A stretch of 64,000 nt of DNA, taken from the NCBI GenBank assembly GCA_951813855.1, contig OX638380.1, forward strand, positions 2,176,876 to 2,240,875, given 5' to 3'. Source of the DNA: an uncultured Verrucomicrobiae bacterium (GTDB taxonomy: Bacteria > Verrucomicrobiota > Verrucomicrobiia > Limisphaerales > AAA164-E04). The notes beneath the pieces are model-generated. The model had not been told where the DNA came from, did no database searches, and was given only the letters and a program-made list of their open reading frames with translations. The position numbers and the translations under genes are program-made. Below are positions 26,937 through 36,913 of the stretch, one piece after another. Each line of letters starts with the position of its first letter. The stretch's first letter is position 1.

Positions 26937-29684
26937 ATGAGAGAAGAGTTCGAAAAACTGGCCGCCGCCGGAAAAATTCAATCGCGACAGATCGACGCCT
27001 TGGTTGAATTGACCAAGTTCGGTTACTGCACCCATCGCAGTTGGGGTTTCGGTAAAATCACCAAGCTGGATACCATCGATTCCCGGTTTCTGATCGATTT
27101 CGAAGACAAACCGGCCCATTCCATGGACTTGGGGTTCGGAGCCAACACCCTCAATCCCATTCATCCGGATCACATTCTGGTTCGTAAACGGCAGGATCTG
27201 CCGGGGGTGAAGACCATGGCGATGCGCAATCACGTCGAATTGATCCGGCTCGTGCTGAAGAGTTACGGCGGCTCGGCGACGATCGCGCAAATCCAAAAAG
27301 TCCTCGTTCCCGACGTCATCGCCGCCGACTGGCGCAAGTGGTGGGACGGCGTGCGCGCCGAACTCAAGAAGGACGGCCATTTCCAACTCCCGTTCCGCAA
27401 GACCGACCCCATCGTCTACACGACCGATTCGGTTTCGATCGACGATCGGCTGTTAACCGAATTCCGCCGGGCCCGGGGCCTCAAGGCGCGCATTCCGATC
27501 GTCACCGAGATGGCCAAGAACCACGAGGATTTCGTCGACAAACAAAAAACCTTCGCCACCGTGGTCGAACTGCTCAACGCCGAAATCGACCGGCTCCGCG
27601 AACGGAACACGACCTTGGCCCTGGACGGCATGTTCATCCGCGACGACCTGCTCCGCCGGGCGAAACTTGGCACGCCGAATGTCGAAGAACAAGCCGACTC
27701 GATCTGGCAACCGATCGCGGAACAGAAAGCGCGGATTTATTGGCGCCAACTGGAAAAGACCCGCCAATCCGAACGGGAAGAGTACCGGCATCGCCTGGAA
27801 GAACAGCAGCAACGCATCGACGATCTCCCCGCGAAAATCAAAGAACTGCGGGAAGACGGGGAAACCGAACAGGCCGCCAAGTCCGAAAAGGATTTGGCTC
27901 GCCGGCGAAAGCGGTTGCCGGAAATCGAAAAACACCTGCGCCACACCCAGGAAACGACCGAACGCTTCGCCGTCCTGTCGAAAGCAGTTCAGGAAGCGGG
28001 ACGCCTGCGTTGGGAATTATCGGAGGACCAACTGCCGGATAAAACGCTGATCGACAACAAACTCAGAAAAACCCGGAAGAGCATCGTCAGATGGCAGAAA
28101 ACCGTCGAGGAGGCCCGGAAAAACGATACCCATGCCGAATTGGTCAAAGCCGAATCGAAGCTGTCGCAATTTCAGCAGGAGATGGAACGGCTAGCCAAGA
28201 TTTCGGCCTCGCTGCTGACCTTGAAGGAAGCGAGGAACAAGGCCAACGAACTCGCTCGCCAGGAACACGATCGGGTCGCCGATCAGTTTACGAAAACCGA
28301 CAAGCAAATCGCCGAGCTGCAAAAACGGCTGGAAACCGCCCAAGCCAAGAAACAAACGGCCGATATCAAGGAACTGGAACAGTCGTTGCGACACGCCCAA
28401 AAGAATCACGACGAGCTCGACCGCATCGTGAAAACCCTGAAAACGGTCGCGGAAACGAAGGAACAGACCCGTCTGATCCGCCAGGAACTGAAGTCGGCGC
28501 AAAAAACCAAGGACGGGGCCGCCATCGATAAGGTCGTGGAAAAGATCATGGCGCTGCATCCTTCCGAGAACGCCCGAGTCGCCAAGATCTTGGAACAACT
28601 GCCCGCGGTCCGGCACAAAAAGGCGTTGAAATCGTTCAAGGATTCCCGGGGCGAGGACTGGGTGATCGCGTTTTTGGGCGTCATCAACCGGGTGAACGCC
28701 CGGCTGGTGGGCGAGAGCGTCGAGTTGCTCGCCGAATTCGAGCAACTCGACTTGCTGAAACGGGCTATCGCCCAAGCCATCTCCCAACACCAAGCCAGCA
28801 GCGAACTATTACTCTGGCTCACCAAACACCGGCTCGACTTTTTCGCCGACATTCTCGATTCGGAGGTATTCCGTTCCATGATCGCCGCCTTGGAACGGGA
28901 TCAATTGGAAGAGAAGAAAACCAACCGGCTCAACGATCACATCATGAACGAAATGGATCTGCTGCCCCGGTTGATTTCCTCGGCGGACATGGAAGTGGTC
29001 AAGGAACTGACTCGCACCCTGCAGTTGACTTCCTGCTTCGACGACATGGACAAGCGTTCGTTGCTCGCCCGCATCGTCAAGGTCTACCCTCACATCCAAA
29101 CCCTGATCACCGGCGAAGCCGACGCTCAATCCAAGGGCCTCGTCGTTTCCTGGGCCAGCCTCGAGCGGCGCCGCAACGAGTACGACGAATTGGTCCACAA
29201 GAAGATCCCCGCCAATTCCCGGGAAATCGCGGTCGCCCGCAGCTATGGCGACTTGCGGGAAAATCACGAATTCAAAGCGGCTAAGGAAATGCAGAAACTC
29301 TTGATGACGCGCAAGGCCGAGATGGAAGCCGAACTGTTGAACGCCCAAGGCACCGATTTTTCGGAGAGCGATCCTTCCCGCGCCTGCGCCGGAACCGTCG
29401 TCGAAGTCACCGACCTGAGCCAGAACGCCCGGGAAACTTTCACGATCCTCGGAGCTTGGGATTCGGACCCCGATCTAGGCCTGATCAGTTATCTGACGCC
29501 CTTAGCTCAGAAACTGCTCAACCGGGAAGCCGGCGACGAGATCGAGTTGGAACATTTGGAGGGCAAGCGATACCGCATCGACAGCATCCGGAAAATCCCT
29601 CAAGAACTCGCGGCCCGCCTCAACGGCGAAACCTCCGAGGCGAGCGCCGCGGAACCGGAAGCGTTGTCTCAAGCTTCTCCGTAA
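26937..29684 (+). CDS. Giant GreA-like transcription elongation factor
   Basis: 915 residues. The C-terminal ~170 residues (about 735-905) are a GreA/GreB module: an N-terminal coiled coil with ARSYGDLRENHEFKAAKEMQ, then a C-terminal domain (GTVVEVTD, DPDLGLISYLTPLAQKLLN, GDEIELE). GreA stimulates RNA polymerase to cleave backtracked transcripts. Ahead of it are about 180 residues of a domain found in similar long GreA proteins (FGYCTHRSWGFGKITKLD). A charged coiled coil of about 270 residues (270-540) follows, then a helical domain. Canonical GreA is only about 160 residues. The start is the first ATG; no clear ribosome site precedes it. Confidence 0.82.
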   Translation: MREEFEKLAAAGKIQSRQIDALVELTKFGYCTHRSWGFGKITKLDTIDSRFLIDFEDKPAHSMDLGFGANTLNPIHPDHILVRKRQDLPGVKTMAMRNHVELIRLVLKSYGGSATIAQIQKVLVPDVIAADWRKWWDGVRAELKKDGHFQLPFRKTDPIVYTTDSVSIDDRLLTEFRRARGLKARIPIVTEMAKNHEDFVDKQKTFATVVELLNAEIDRLRERNTTLALDGMFIRDDLLRRAKLGTPNVEEQADSIWQPIAEQKARIYWRQLEKTRQSEREEYRHRLEEQQQRIDDLPAKIKELREDGETEQAAKSEKDLARRRKRLPEIEKHLRHTQETTERFAVLSKAVQEAGRLRWELSEDQLPDKTLIDNKLRKTRKSIVRWQKTVEEARKNDTHAELVKAESKLSQFQQEMERLAKISASLLTLKEARNKANELARQEHDRVADQFTKTDKQIAELQKRLETAQAKKQTADIKELEQSLRHAQKNHDELDRIVKTLKTVAETKEQTRLIRQELKSAQKTKDGAAIDKVVEKIMALHPSENARVAKILEQLPAVRHKKALKSFKDSRGEDWVIAFLGVINRVNARLVGESVELLAEFEQLDLLKRAIAQAISQHQASSELLLWLTKHRLDFFADILDSEVFRSMIAALERDQLEEKKTNRLNDHIMNEMDLLPRLISSADMEVVKELTRTLQLTSCFDDMDKRSLLARIVKVYPHIQTLITGEADAQSKGLVVSWASLERRRNEYDELVHKKIPANSREIAVARSYGDLRENHEFKAAKEMQKLLMTRKAEMEAELLNAQGTDFSESDPSRACAGTVVEVTDLSQNARETFTILGAWDSDPDLGLISYLTPLAQKLLNREAGDEIELEHLEGKRYRIDSIRKIPQELAARLNGETSEASAAEPEALSQASP

Positions 29685-30868
29685 CCACCGGTGCCGGCCG
29701 AATCGGCCGGAGGCGTAATCGACCGTAACCGCTCGACGCCCGCCCGAAGGATTTCGACCGCCCGATCGATGTCGGATTCGGCAGTGTCCAGGCCGATGCC
29801 CAGGGTGACGGTTTGTTGGGTTTGCGCCGGATTCAATCCGATGGCCGAGAGCACGTGATGCGATTCCAACGAACGGCTCAGGCAACCGCTCCCGGTGGCG
29901 ATCCCCAAGCCCTGCATATCGGCGAACAAAGCCAAGCCTTCCGCCTCGATTCCCTCCCACCGGAGACTCAACTGATGACACACCCGGTTCCGGCCGAGCG
30001 GCGGACCGTTAAGCCGGCCCCCAGGAACGGCCTCCTGCAAACCGAGCCACAGCCGCGACTGCAACCCCCGCAACCGTCGAACGGTTTCGTCCAGATGCCG
30101 CTCGGCGCTTTCGGCCGCCACCCCGCAACCCACGATAGCCGGGACGTTTTCGGTGCCGGGCCACAGTCCCGTTTCCTGTTCTCCGCCGTGAACCAACGGA
30201 GCCAGCTTCAAGCGGCGATTCCGGTAGAGGCACCCTACCCCTTTCGGCCCTCCGAACCGGTGCGGAGACAACGCCAGCAAATCGGCTTTCAACCGGTCGA
30301 CGTTCACCTCCATTCGCCCGGCGGCCGCGGTAGCGTCGACAAAAAAAGCGATGCCTCGTTCCCGAATCATCGCACCGACCGGTTCCAACGCCTGGATCGC
30401 GCCGATATCCAAATTAGCCAACTGGCAACACACCAGCAGCGTATGATCGGTCAATAACTCGGCTAGGGAATCGCGCTGCAAAAAACCCTCGTTATCGACC
30501 GAAACGAAACTCTGGCAAACTCCCTCTTGTTCCAACGCCGTTAACGAATTAAGCACGGCGGGATGTTCGATCGGCGAACAGACTACGTGATTGCCGAACC
30601 GGCGATTGGCCCGAACGTAGCCCAAAACCGCCAGGTTAATCGCCTCGGTACCGCTGTTGACGAACACGATTTCCTCGCTTCGATCCGGACAGCCCAACAA
30701 AGAGGCCACCTGTTCGCGAGCTCGCTCGATCACCTCCCTGACTTGCTTCGCGTTCGTATGGACGCCGGCCGACGCGGCGCATTCGTCGATCCAGTACGGC
30801 GCCATCGAGTCGACCGCCTCGGGAAGCGCGCCGGTAGTCACGTGATGATCCAAACGGATACGGCTCAC
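29669..30868 (-). CDS. NifS/IscS-like class V aminotransferase-fold protein lacking the PLP lysine
   Basis: 399 residues with the cysteine desulfurase layout: SGTEAINLAVLG, CSPIEHPAVLNSL (His-102), FFVDATAAAG (Asp-178), GGEQETGLWPGTENV and the mobile-loop cysteine in ATGSGCLSRSLE (Cys-329). In the family the PLP-binding lysine sits in SxHKxxGPKG; here the stretch is LALSPHRFGGPKG, with Arg-204 in place of Lys. The codon is CGG, so a single base error is unlikely. The Gln usual after Asp-178 is also changed. True desulfurase activity is therefore doubtful. Its 3' end overlaps the GreA-like gene end by 16 bp, tail to tail. Confidence 0.82.
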   Translation of the reverse strand: MSRIRLDHHVTTGALPEAVDSMAPYWIDECAASAGVHTNAKQVREVIERAREQVASLLGCPDRSEEIVFVNSGTEAINLAVLGYVRANRRFGNHVVCSPIEHPAVLNSLTALEQEGVCQSFVSVDNEGFLQRDSLAELLTDHTLLVCCQLANLDIGAIQALEPVGAMIRERGIAFFVDATAAAGRMEVNVDRLKADLLALSPHRFGGPKGVGCLYRNRRLKLAPLVHGGEQETGLWPGTENVPAIVGCGVAAESAERHLDETVRRLRGLQSRLWLGLQEAVPGGRLNGPPLGRNRVCHQLSLRWEGIEAEGLALFADMQGLGIATGSGCLSRSLESHHVLSAIGLNPAQTQQTVTLGIGLDTAESDIDRAVEILRAGVERLRSITPPADSAGTGGYGEA

Positions 30869-31545
30869 GGCCTCATGCTACCGCACCCATTTACCGGTTG
30901 CCATCAAGTTTTCCCCTTCCCCGATCGGAAGAATCGACAGCGAATGGAGCCGCTTCAAAATAAATCGATTTAAACGCTTGACCGAACGTTCCAGCGGCCT
31001 ATACTCCCCGGCATAGTCTGGAAGACCAGATAGAGCGAAGAATGAAACGGCACTTGGAAAAAGCGCCGAAGAGATAATCGAAACCTGAAATACCGACAAC
31101 CGTATCCCGAAGACACTTCCTCCCGAATCCGCCGCGCCCGGTCCGCTTGCGACCCCCGGCCGCCCGAAACGACCCAGCCGTAACGCGCCAGGCAAAGGCA
31201 ACGAAAATCCGAACCACGACCGGGGCCCTGTGATACCCTTTCAGAACCCGCCCAAAGCGCAGCCGAAAAAATACCGTGAGAATCACCGACGTTTCCGTTC
31301 CCATAAGCCAAACCGGCATGACGAAACACTCCCCATCGAGGAAGCGGCGAATCCGAACCGCAACCGATCCCGATCGGGAAACGTTTGTCCCGCCGTTAAA
31401 CGCCCGCGGTCGCTGCGCCGACCGAAGCGGCCCGGCGAGTCCGGTTGAACTCGCCGCCCTGCGACGACGGAAGTCCTGTTTTTCCCGTCAGTTATCCTAT
31501 CGCCCTGCCCTCCGCCCTACGGCTTGAAGCGACCGACCAGAAACC
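30869..31545. other. Divergent intergenic region, no gene recognised
   Basis: About 680 bp separate the NifS-like gene (minus) from the nuclease gene (plus). The few short open frames are arginine-rich and lack start signals or family resemblance. I see no tRNA, riboswitch or convincing terminator. Promoters for both flanking genes probably lie here. Confidence 0.5.
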
Positions 31546-32814
31546 ATGAAATCGTTTACCTTTATCCACGCCGCCGACATCCATTTGGATAGTCCCTTGA
31601 AGGGATTCGTTCCGCCCCCGAGCGCCGGACGAGACAGCCTGCGCAATTCTACCCGGGAAGCTTTCGAACGCCTGGTCGATTTCATGATCCGGGAACCGGT
31701 CGATTTGCTGCTCATCGCCGGGGATCTCTACGACGGCGATTGGCGGGACTATCGAACCGGCCTGTTCTTCGTCAAACAAATGGGACGGCTTCGCGAAGCG
31801 GGGGTGCCCGTGTATCTCGTCTACGGCAATCACGACGCCCAGAGCCAAATTACCAAATCCCTCGAACTGCCGGACAACGTTCACAGTTTCGCCACCGGAA
31901 AATCCCACACTCTCGAAATCGAAACCCTGGATCTCGCGCTGCACGGACAGGGTTACGCGACCCGCCATCTCACCGATAACCTGGCCCAGCATTATCCGCC
32001 GCCCAGGCCCGGCGCCTTCAACCTCGGCCTGCTCCACACCGGGTTGGGCGGACTGGGCGGCCACGAAAACTACGCGCCCTGCACGTTAGAGGAGCTCAAA
32101 AACAAGGGCTACGACTATTGGGCCTTGGGGCATGTCCATCAACCAGCCGTGCTGCACGAAAACCCTCATATTGTTTTTTCCGGCAATCTTCAGGGCCGCC
32201 ACGTGCGCGAAACCGGACCCCGAGGAGCTTACCGGGTTCGGGTCGACGAAGGACTCATCGCCGATTTTTCGTTTTTCGATTGCGACGTCGTCCGCTGGCA
32301 CGCGATCAGGGTTCCGGTGACCGAGTGCGGCGACTTCGAGGAGTTGACCGATCGCTTGCGCCAAGCGATCGAAGAGGCGCTAAAAGAGGAACCGACCGAC
32401 CGGTTGGCCATCCTCCGCATCGTCCTGGAAGGCCGCACGGAACAGCACGAACAATTGTTGGCCGCTCAAGACCGGTTGCAGGCCGAAGCCAGGGCCGCCG
32501 CCCTGCAGTTGGGCAACGAAGTCGCCTGGATCGAAAAAGTCGTGCTGGCCACCCAGCCTCCGGCCGACCGGCTGACGGGAGAGTTGGTCGACGACATCCA
32601 ACGCATCCTGAGTTTCGCACCCGAGGATTCCGGGCTGCTGGAACGCCTCGATCAAGACGTCGGCAAACTGATGCGGCAATTGCCTTCGGATCTGACCGGC
32701 AACATCGAAGATCCCATATGCCGAGCGGCGCTCGACCGGGATTATCCCGAGCTTGTCCGCCAGGCTATTCCCCACCTGACGGCGCAACTCACCGATTTCA
32801 AAGAATTGCCATGA
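31546..32814 (+). CDS. SbcD/YhaO-like DNA repair exonuclease (metallophosphoesterase)
   Basis: 422 residues. The calcineurin-like phosphoesterase motifs appear in order: FIHAADIHLDSPL, LLLIAGDLYDGDW, VYLVYGNHDAQ, LGLLHTGLGG and YWALGHVHQP. Together they supply the dinuclear metal site of Mre11/SbcD-type nucleases. The C-terminal ~180 residues resemble the capping and adaptor region of YhaO-type proteins. Its stop overlaps the next gene's ATG by 4 bp, so the nuclease and the SMC-like ATPase are made together and probably form one complex. Confidence 0.9.
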   Translation: MKSFTFIHAADIHLDSPLKGFVPPPSAGRDSLRNSTREAFERLVDFMIREPVDLLLIAGDLYDGDWRDYRTGLFFVKQMGRLREAGVPVYLVYGNHDAQSQITKSLELPDNVHSFATGKSHTLEIETLDLALHGQGYATRHLTDNLAQHYPPPRPGAFNLGLLHTGLGGLGGHENYAPCTLEELKNKGYDYWALGHVHQPAVLHENPHIVFSGNLQGRHVRETGPRGAYRVRVDEGLIADFSFFDCDVVRWHAIRVPVTECGDFEELTDRLRQAIEEALKEEPTDRLAILRIVLEGRTEQHEQLLAAQDRLQAEARAAALQLGNEVAWIEKVVLATQPPADRLTGELVDDIQRILSFAPEDSGLLERLDQDVGKLMRQLPSDLTGNIEDPICRAALDRDYPELVRQAIPHLTAQLTDFKELP

Positions 32815-35800
32815 GATTCCGACAACTCAGCCTCATTCGTTACGGACTCTTTTCCGAACGAACGATCGATCTTCCCCAGACCGACAGCGACTTTCACGTC
32901 GTCTTCGGACCCAACGAGGCCGGTAAATCGACCCTGCTGGCGGCCATCGAAGACCTGCTCTTCGGCATCAAGCAACGCACCGCCTACAATTTCCGCTTCG
33001 ACAACGAGCACTTGCGCTTGGGCGCGGAACTCGAAAACAGCGAACCCGGTTTCTCCTTCGTCCGGCGCAAGGGAACCAAGCAGACCCTGCTCGCCCAGGA
33101 CGGGTCTCCCCTGGTCAAAGGCGAAGCGACTCTGGGGGCTTTGCTGGCCGGGGTCGATCGGCCGTTCTACGAGCGGATGTTCTGCCTGGATCACCTTCGG
33201 CTGGAGCGGGGCGGCAAAGAGATTCTCCAAGCCGGCAACGAAGTCGGCCAAGCGCTGTTTTCCGCCGGCTCCGGCATCACCGGTTTGCGCGAGCGCCTCG
33301 GTCAGTTGGCAGAACGGGCGGACAAATTATGGTCGCCGAGAAAATCGAAAAAAACCTTTTACCTGCTCAAGGAACAATTAACGCAGGCCGAAGAACGCTT
33401 GCGAACGCACACGCTGCACGTCAGGGACTGGCAAACGCGCAAAACCCAGCTCAAAGAGGCCGAAACCAATCTCGCCCGGGTCAAAGAAGAATTCGTCGCG
33501 GTTTCGGCCCGGCGCGACCGCCTCGGCCGCATCCGCCGGGTTTACCGGGAAGTGAGGGCCTATCAAGAATTAAGCGAACGCCTCCGGCAACTCGGCGAGG
33601 TCGCGCTATTGCCCGAAGACGCCCGGAGCGACTTGCAACGACTGGAACGACAGCATTTCGAAACCGCCTTCAAGCTCGAAACGCTCCAGACCCGCTTGAC
33701 CCAGGAAACCAAGGTTCTCGCTACGCTCCGGTTCGACTCCTCCCTGCTCCAGCGAGCCGAAGACATTCGGCGCATTGACGAACTGCGGATCAAGATCCAG
33801 AACGAGCGGCTCGACTTGCCCAAACGAAAGGCCGAGCTCAAAGCCGCCGAAAAACGCCTGAAACAACTGGCCCGGGAAGAGTTGAACTGGCCTCAGGAAA
33901 ACCTGACGGCATTGATCGAACGCTTGCGTTCCCGCTCCAGCCTCAAGGCCCTCAACGAACTCCTGCGCCAAATGGGAGAACTCAAAGCCGAACTGAACAA
34001 CGCCTCCCGAGCCGTCGAAGAACTGGAGGCCGAACGGCGCCGCTTGGAAACTTCCCTGGCCGCTTGTCCCCAGACGGCCGGATTCGACCGCTTGGTCAAC
34101 GCCATTCGCACGGTAAGGGACCGGAGCGAGCTGGCCGGCCGCATCCGGGCCGCCGAGATCGAGGCGAAGAAGCGCGACGTTCGCTGGCGGCACGAATGCG
34201 ACACGCTCAATCCGAAGCTCTCCGACCCGGACACGCTGGGCGAACTGCCGGTCCCGGCGCCGGCGACGGTAGCGGCCCACCAAAAGGCCTATGAAAAATG
34301 GCGACGGTCGGCGGAAGAAGTCCAGGAACAGAGCGCCGCCCTCCAGGAAGATCTGGCCCGGAATGAAGAAACGCTGCGGCAGCTGGAACAGAATCGCGCT
34401 CTCGTGACCCCGGAAATCATGCAACGCGCCCGCGAAACCCGAAACGAACTGTGGGAACGGATCAAGCGGACGCTCGACGAACCGGCCACCGCCGAAACCG
34501 TTCGACGGCGCCAAACCGAACCCGACTACCCGGCGCCGCAGTTCGAAACGGCCATGACCGAAGCCGATTCGCTCGCCGATCGACGATTCGACCACGCCCG
34601 CGAAGCGGGGCAGCTGGAAGCGACCCGGCAAACGAACGCCGAACTGAAGAAGCGGCTGAAGCGTTGCAACCGGCAACGGGAAAAACTCGAGCGGGAAAAG
34701 CAACCGCTGGATGCCGACTGGCTTTCGTTGTGGGATCAAACTCCGTTGACTCCCCTGGAACCGGAAGCCATGCAGGAATGGCTCGGCCGGCGAGACACGG
34801 CGCTCCGCCTCAAAGTCGAACGGGACGAGGCTTGGGTCCAACTGAACTCGCTGCGGCGACAGGAACAAGAAGCCCGCCGAATGCTGCTCGACGAACTGCA
34901 GGCCCTGGGGAAAGGACTCGACGATCCGGGACCCGATTCCCTGCCGTTCGTCCTGGAAAGCGCACGCGACGTCGAACGACAGCTCGAAAAGGAAATCAGA
35001 ACCAAAGAACAACTGACCGAAAGCGTCGCCGAAACCGAACGGGAAAGCCGCCGCCGGGCGAACCGGCTGGCTGCCGCCCGAACGAAAATGACCGAATGGA
35101 ACGAACGCTGGAACCGCGCCATGGAACAACTCGGTTTTCCCGCCCGGTTATCGCCGGAAAAGGTCGAATACTTCATCGAGACGATCGAGCGGATGCGAAC
35201 CGAGGCCGACAACATCCAGTCCCTGAAACGCGATCGAATCGACAAAATCACCCGGGATTTGACCCATTACGACGCGGTCGTCGGCAAACTGATCGATTCG
35301 CTCGATCCCGAACTGAAAGGGCTGGAACCGGACGAAGCCGTCGTCAAGATCAAGAACCGCCTTTCCGAAGCTCAACGGCAACAGGAACGCTTCCAGGACA
35401 GGGAGCGCGAAGTCGCCGGCCTGCAGCAGGAAATCGTCAAACGGCAGGAAGAACATCGCCTCGCTTCCCGGTCGGTCGATCGACTCAAGGAACAGGCCGG
35501 GGCGGCGAACGGCGACGCGTTGCGCGAAGCCATCGAACGCTCCGATCAAAAACGCCGGCTCGAACGGAAAATCGATACGGTCCGCCAAAAACTGGGAGAA
35601 GACGGAGACGGCCTCTCGTTAGCGGAACTGGAAGCGGAATGCGCCGATTTCAATATCGATCAAGCGCAAGCCCAGGAAACTTCCCTGGACGCCGAATTCG
35701 AACGGCTCCAACAACAATTCGGCGAAGCGACCGAAGCGGCGTTAGAGGCGAACAAGGCGATGCAGGTCGGCGAAAGCGACGACGCCGCTCAAGCGGCCGC

Positions 35801-36350
35801 CCAGCGGCAAAGCGCACTGGGAGAAATGCAGGAATGCGCCGAACGGTATGCCCACCTGCGAACGGCGACTTTGATGCTGCAATGGGCGATCGACTACTAT
35901 CGCCAGGAAAAACAGGCGCCGATGCTGCAACAAGCTGGCCAGATTTTTCAGATCCTCACCGGAGGGTCGTTCGCCAAACTGGAGGTCACTTACGACGCCA
36001 AGGATCAGGCGCAACTGAACGGCCGCCGCTCGGACGACCAGATCGTTCCGATCGCCGGCCTGAGTTCGGGAACTACCGACCAACTCTATCTGGCCTTGCG
36101 AATCGCGGCCGTAGAGAATTACCTCAAGGATTCGAACCCGTTGCCGTTCGTGGCGGACGATCTCTTCATCAACTTTGACGACTGCCGCTCCGCAGAGGGC
36201 TTCCGGCTGCTGCGGCAATTGGCCAAGCGAGTCCAAGTGTTTTACTTCACGCATCATGCCCATATGGTGGACATCGCCCGGCGAACCCTGGGAGCGTCCG
36301 CTCATGTCGTCACCATCGGCTCGGAGACGGAAACGCTCGCCCTGAAGTAA
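32811..36350 (+). CDS. SbcC/YhaN-like SMC-type ATPase
   Basis: 1,179 residues. The N-terminus has Walker A in VVFGPNEAGKSTLLAAIEDL (near residue 32). Long charged coiled coils fill the middle (about 190-1000), and the C-terminal ATPase half carries an ABC signature-like LSSGTTDQLYLALRIAA and Walker B LPFVADDLFINFD. This is the Rad50/SbcC arrangement, closest in style to YhaN (AAA_27). With the upstream nuclease it should process DNA ends or hairpins. The start ATG at 32811 is fixed by the ATGA overlap; a long upstream extension of the frame is a shadow of the nuclease gene. Confidence 0.9.
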   Translation: MRFRQLSLIRYGLFSERTIDLPQTDSDFHVVFGPNEAGKSTLLAAIEDLLFGIKQRTAYNFRFDNEHLRLGAELENSEPGFSFVRRKGTKQTLLAQDGSPLVKGEATLGALLAGVDRPFYERMFCLDHLRLERGGKEILQAGNEVGQALFSAGSGITGLRERLGQLAERADKLWSPRKSKKTFYLLKEQLTQAEERLRTHTLHVRDWQTRKTQLKEAETNLARVKEEFVAVSARRDRLGRIRRVYREVRAYQELSERLRQLGEVALLPEDARSDLQRLERQHFETAFKLETLQTRLTQETKVLATLRFDSSLLQRAEDIRRIDELRIKIQNERLDLPKRKAELKAAEKRLKQLAREELNWPQENLTALIERLRSRSSLKALNELLRQMGELKAELNNASRAVEELEAERRRLETSLAACPQTAGFDRLVNAIRTVRDRSELAGRIRAAEIEAKKRDVRWRHECDTLNPKLSDPDTLGELPVPAPATVAAHQKAYEKWRRSAEEVQEQSAALQEDLARNEETLRQLEQNRALVTPEIMQRARETRNELWERIKRTLDEPATAETVRRRQTEPDYPAPQFETAMTEADSLADRRFDHAREAGQLEATRQTNAELKKRLKRCNRQREKLEREKQPLDADWLSLWDQTPLTPLEPEAMQEWLGRRDTALRLKVERDEAWVQLNSLRRQEQEARRMLLDELQALGKGLDDPGPDSLPFVLESARDVERQLEKEIRTKEQLTESVAETERESRRRANRLAAARTKMTEWNERWNRAMEQLGFPARLSPEKVEYFIETIERMRTEADNIQSLKRDRIDKITRDLTHYDAVVGKLIDSLDPELKGLEPDEAVVKIKNRLSEAQRQQERFQDREREVAGLQQEIVKRQEEHRLASRSVDRLKEQAGAANGDALREAIERSDQKRRLERKIDTVRQKLGEDGDGLSLAELEAECADFNIDQAQAQETSLDAEFERLQQQFGEATEAALEANKAMQVGESDDAAQAAAQRQSALGEMQECAERYAHLRTATLMLQWAIDYYRQEKQAPMLQQAGQIFQILTGGSFAKLEVTYDAKDQAQLNGRRSDDQIVPIAGLSSGTTDQLYLALRIAAVENYLKDSNPLPFVADDLFINFDDCRSAEGFRLLRQLAKRVQVFYFTHHAHMVDIARRTLGASAHVVTIGSETETLALK

Positions 36351-36913
36351 CCGGGGAATAGTCAAGGGTTCCGCATGGCCGCGCGAGTGCCGGTTCGGGC
36401 GTTATCCGGCCTGATTTTCCGCAGGAAAAACGAGAGACCGCCGCCCGGAAGCATCGGCTTCAAGATAAACTTCCGCTAGCGGCACGGTTGATCCTTGCGG
36501 CGAGTCGGGGGTTAACGAGGAAAGTTTTTTACGTTATCGCCTCCAATTAAAACCCGAACGGCATTCTTGAACTGACGCCTGAATTTCAAACCGTTTTTTC
36601 TCTGAAACGATCATCAAATTAATCGTGGTGGCCTGTTTGAATGCGGCCTGAGGCGGGCTTCTCAAGAATATCAGCGGAAACGACTAAGGCTACTAGACCT
36701 GGTGCTTCAAAATGCCGAGTTGCATTACCAGGATCCCGATGGATTCAAAAAAGCGATCGAGGCAGATCACGGAATACTGCGGGGTTACCGGCACCTCACG
36801 ACAACTTGGCCAACCGGTGAAACCGCGCATCGAACTACGCGTTATCGATCGACCGCTTAAAAGTTTAACAGAGACGAGCCAACCATCAGAACTCAGTAAA
36901 TCGATGTAAAGTT
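36351..36913. other. Intergenic region with an unidentified short open frame
   Basis: About 560 bp without a gene I can name. One frame on the plus strand is open from about 36605 to 36865 and includes a protein-like stretch (LVLQNAELHYQDPDGF, then KKAIEADHGILRGYRHL). It has no convincing start codon and no family match I recognise, so it may be a gene remnant. The base composition shifts towards AT as the insertion at 36991 approaches. Confidence 0.4.

Noticed and set aside
13705..36350. Many long antisense open frames across the GC-rich genes
   Set aside because: They mirror codon bias of the real genes and show no start signals or recognisable motifs.
36605..36865. Short open frame upstream of the disrupted gene as a real gene
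   Set aside because: No usable start codon or ribosome site and no recognised family; kept only as a note on the intergenic region.
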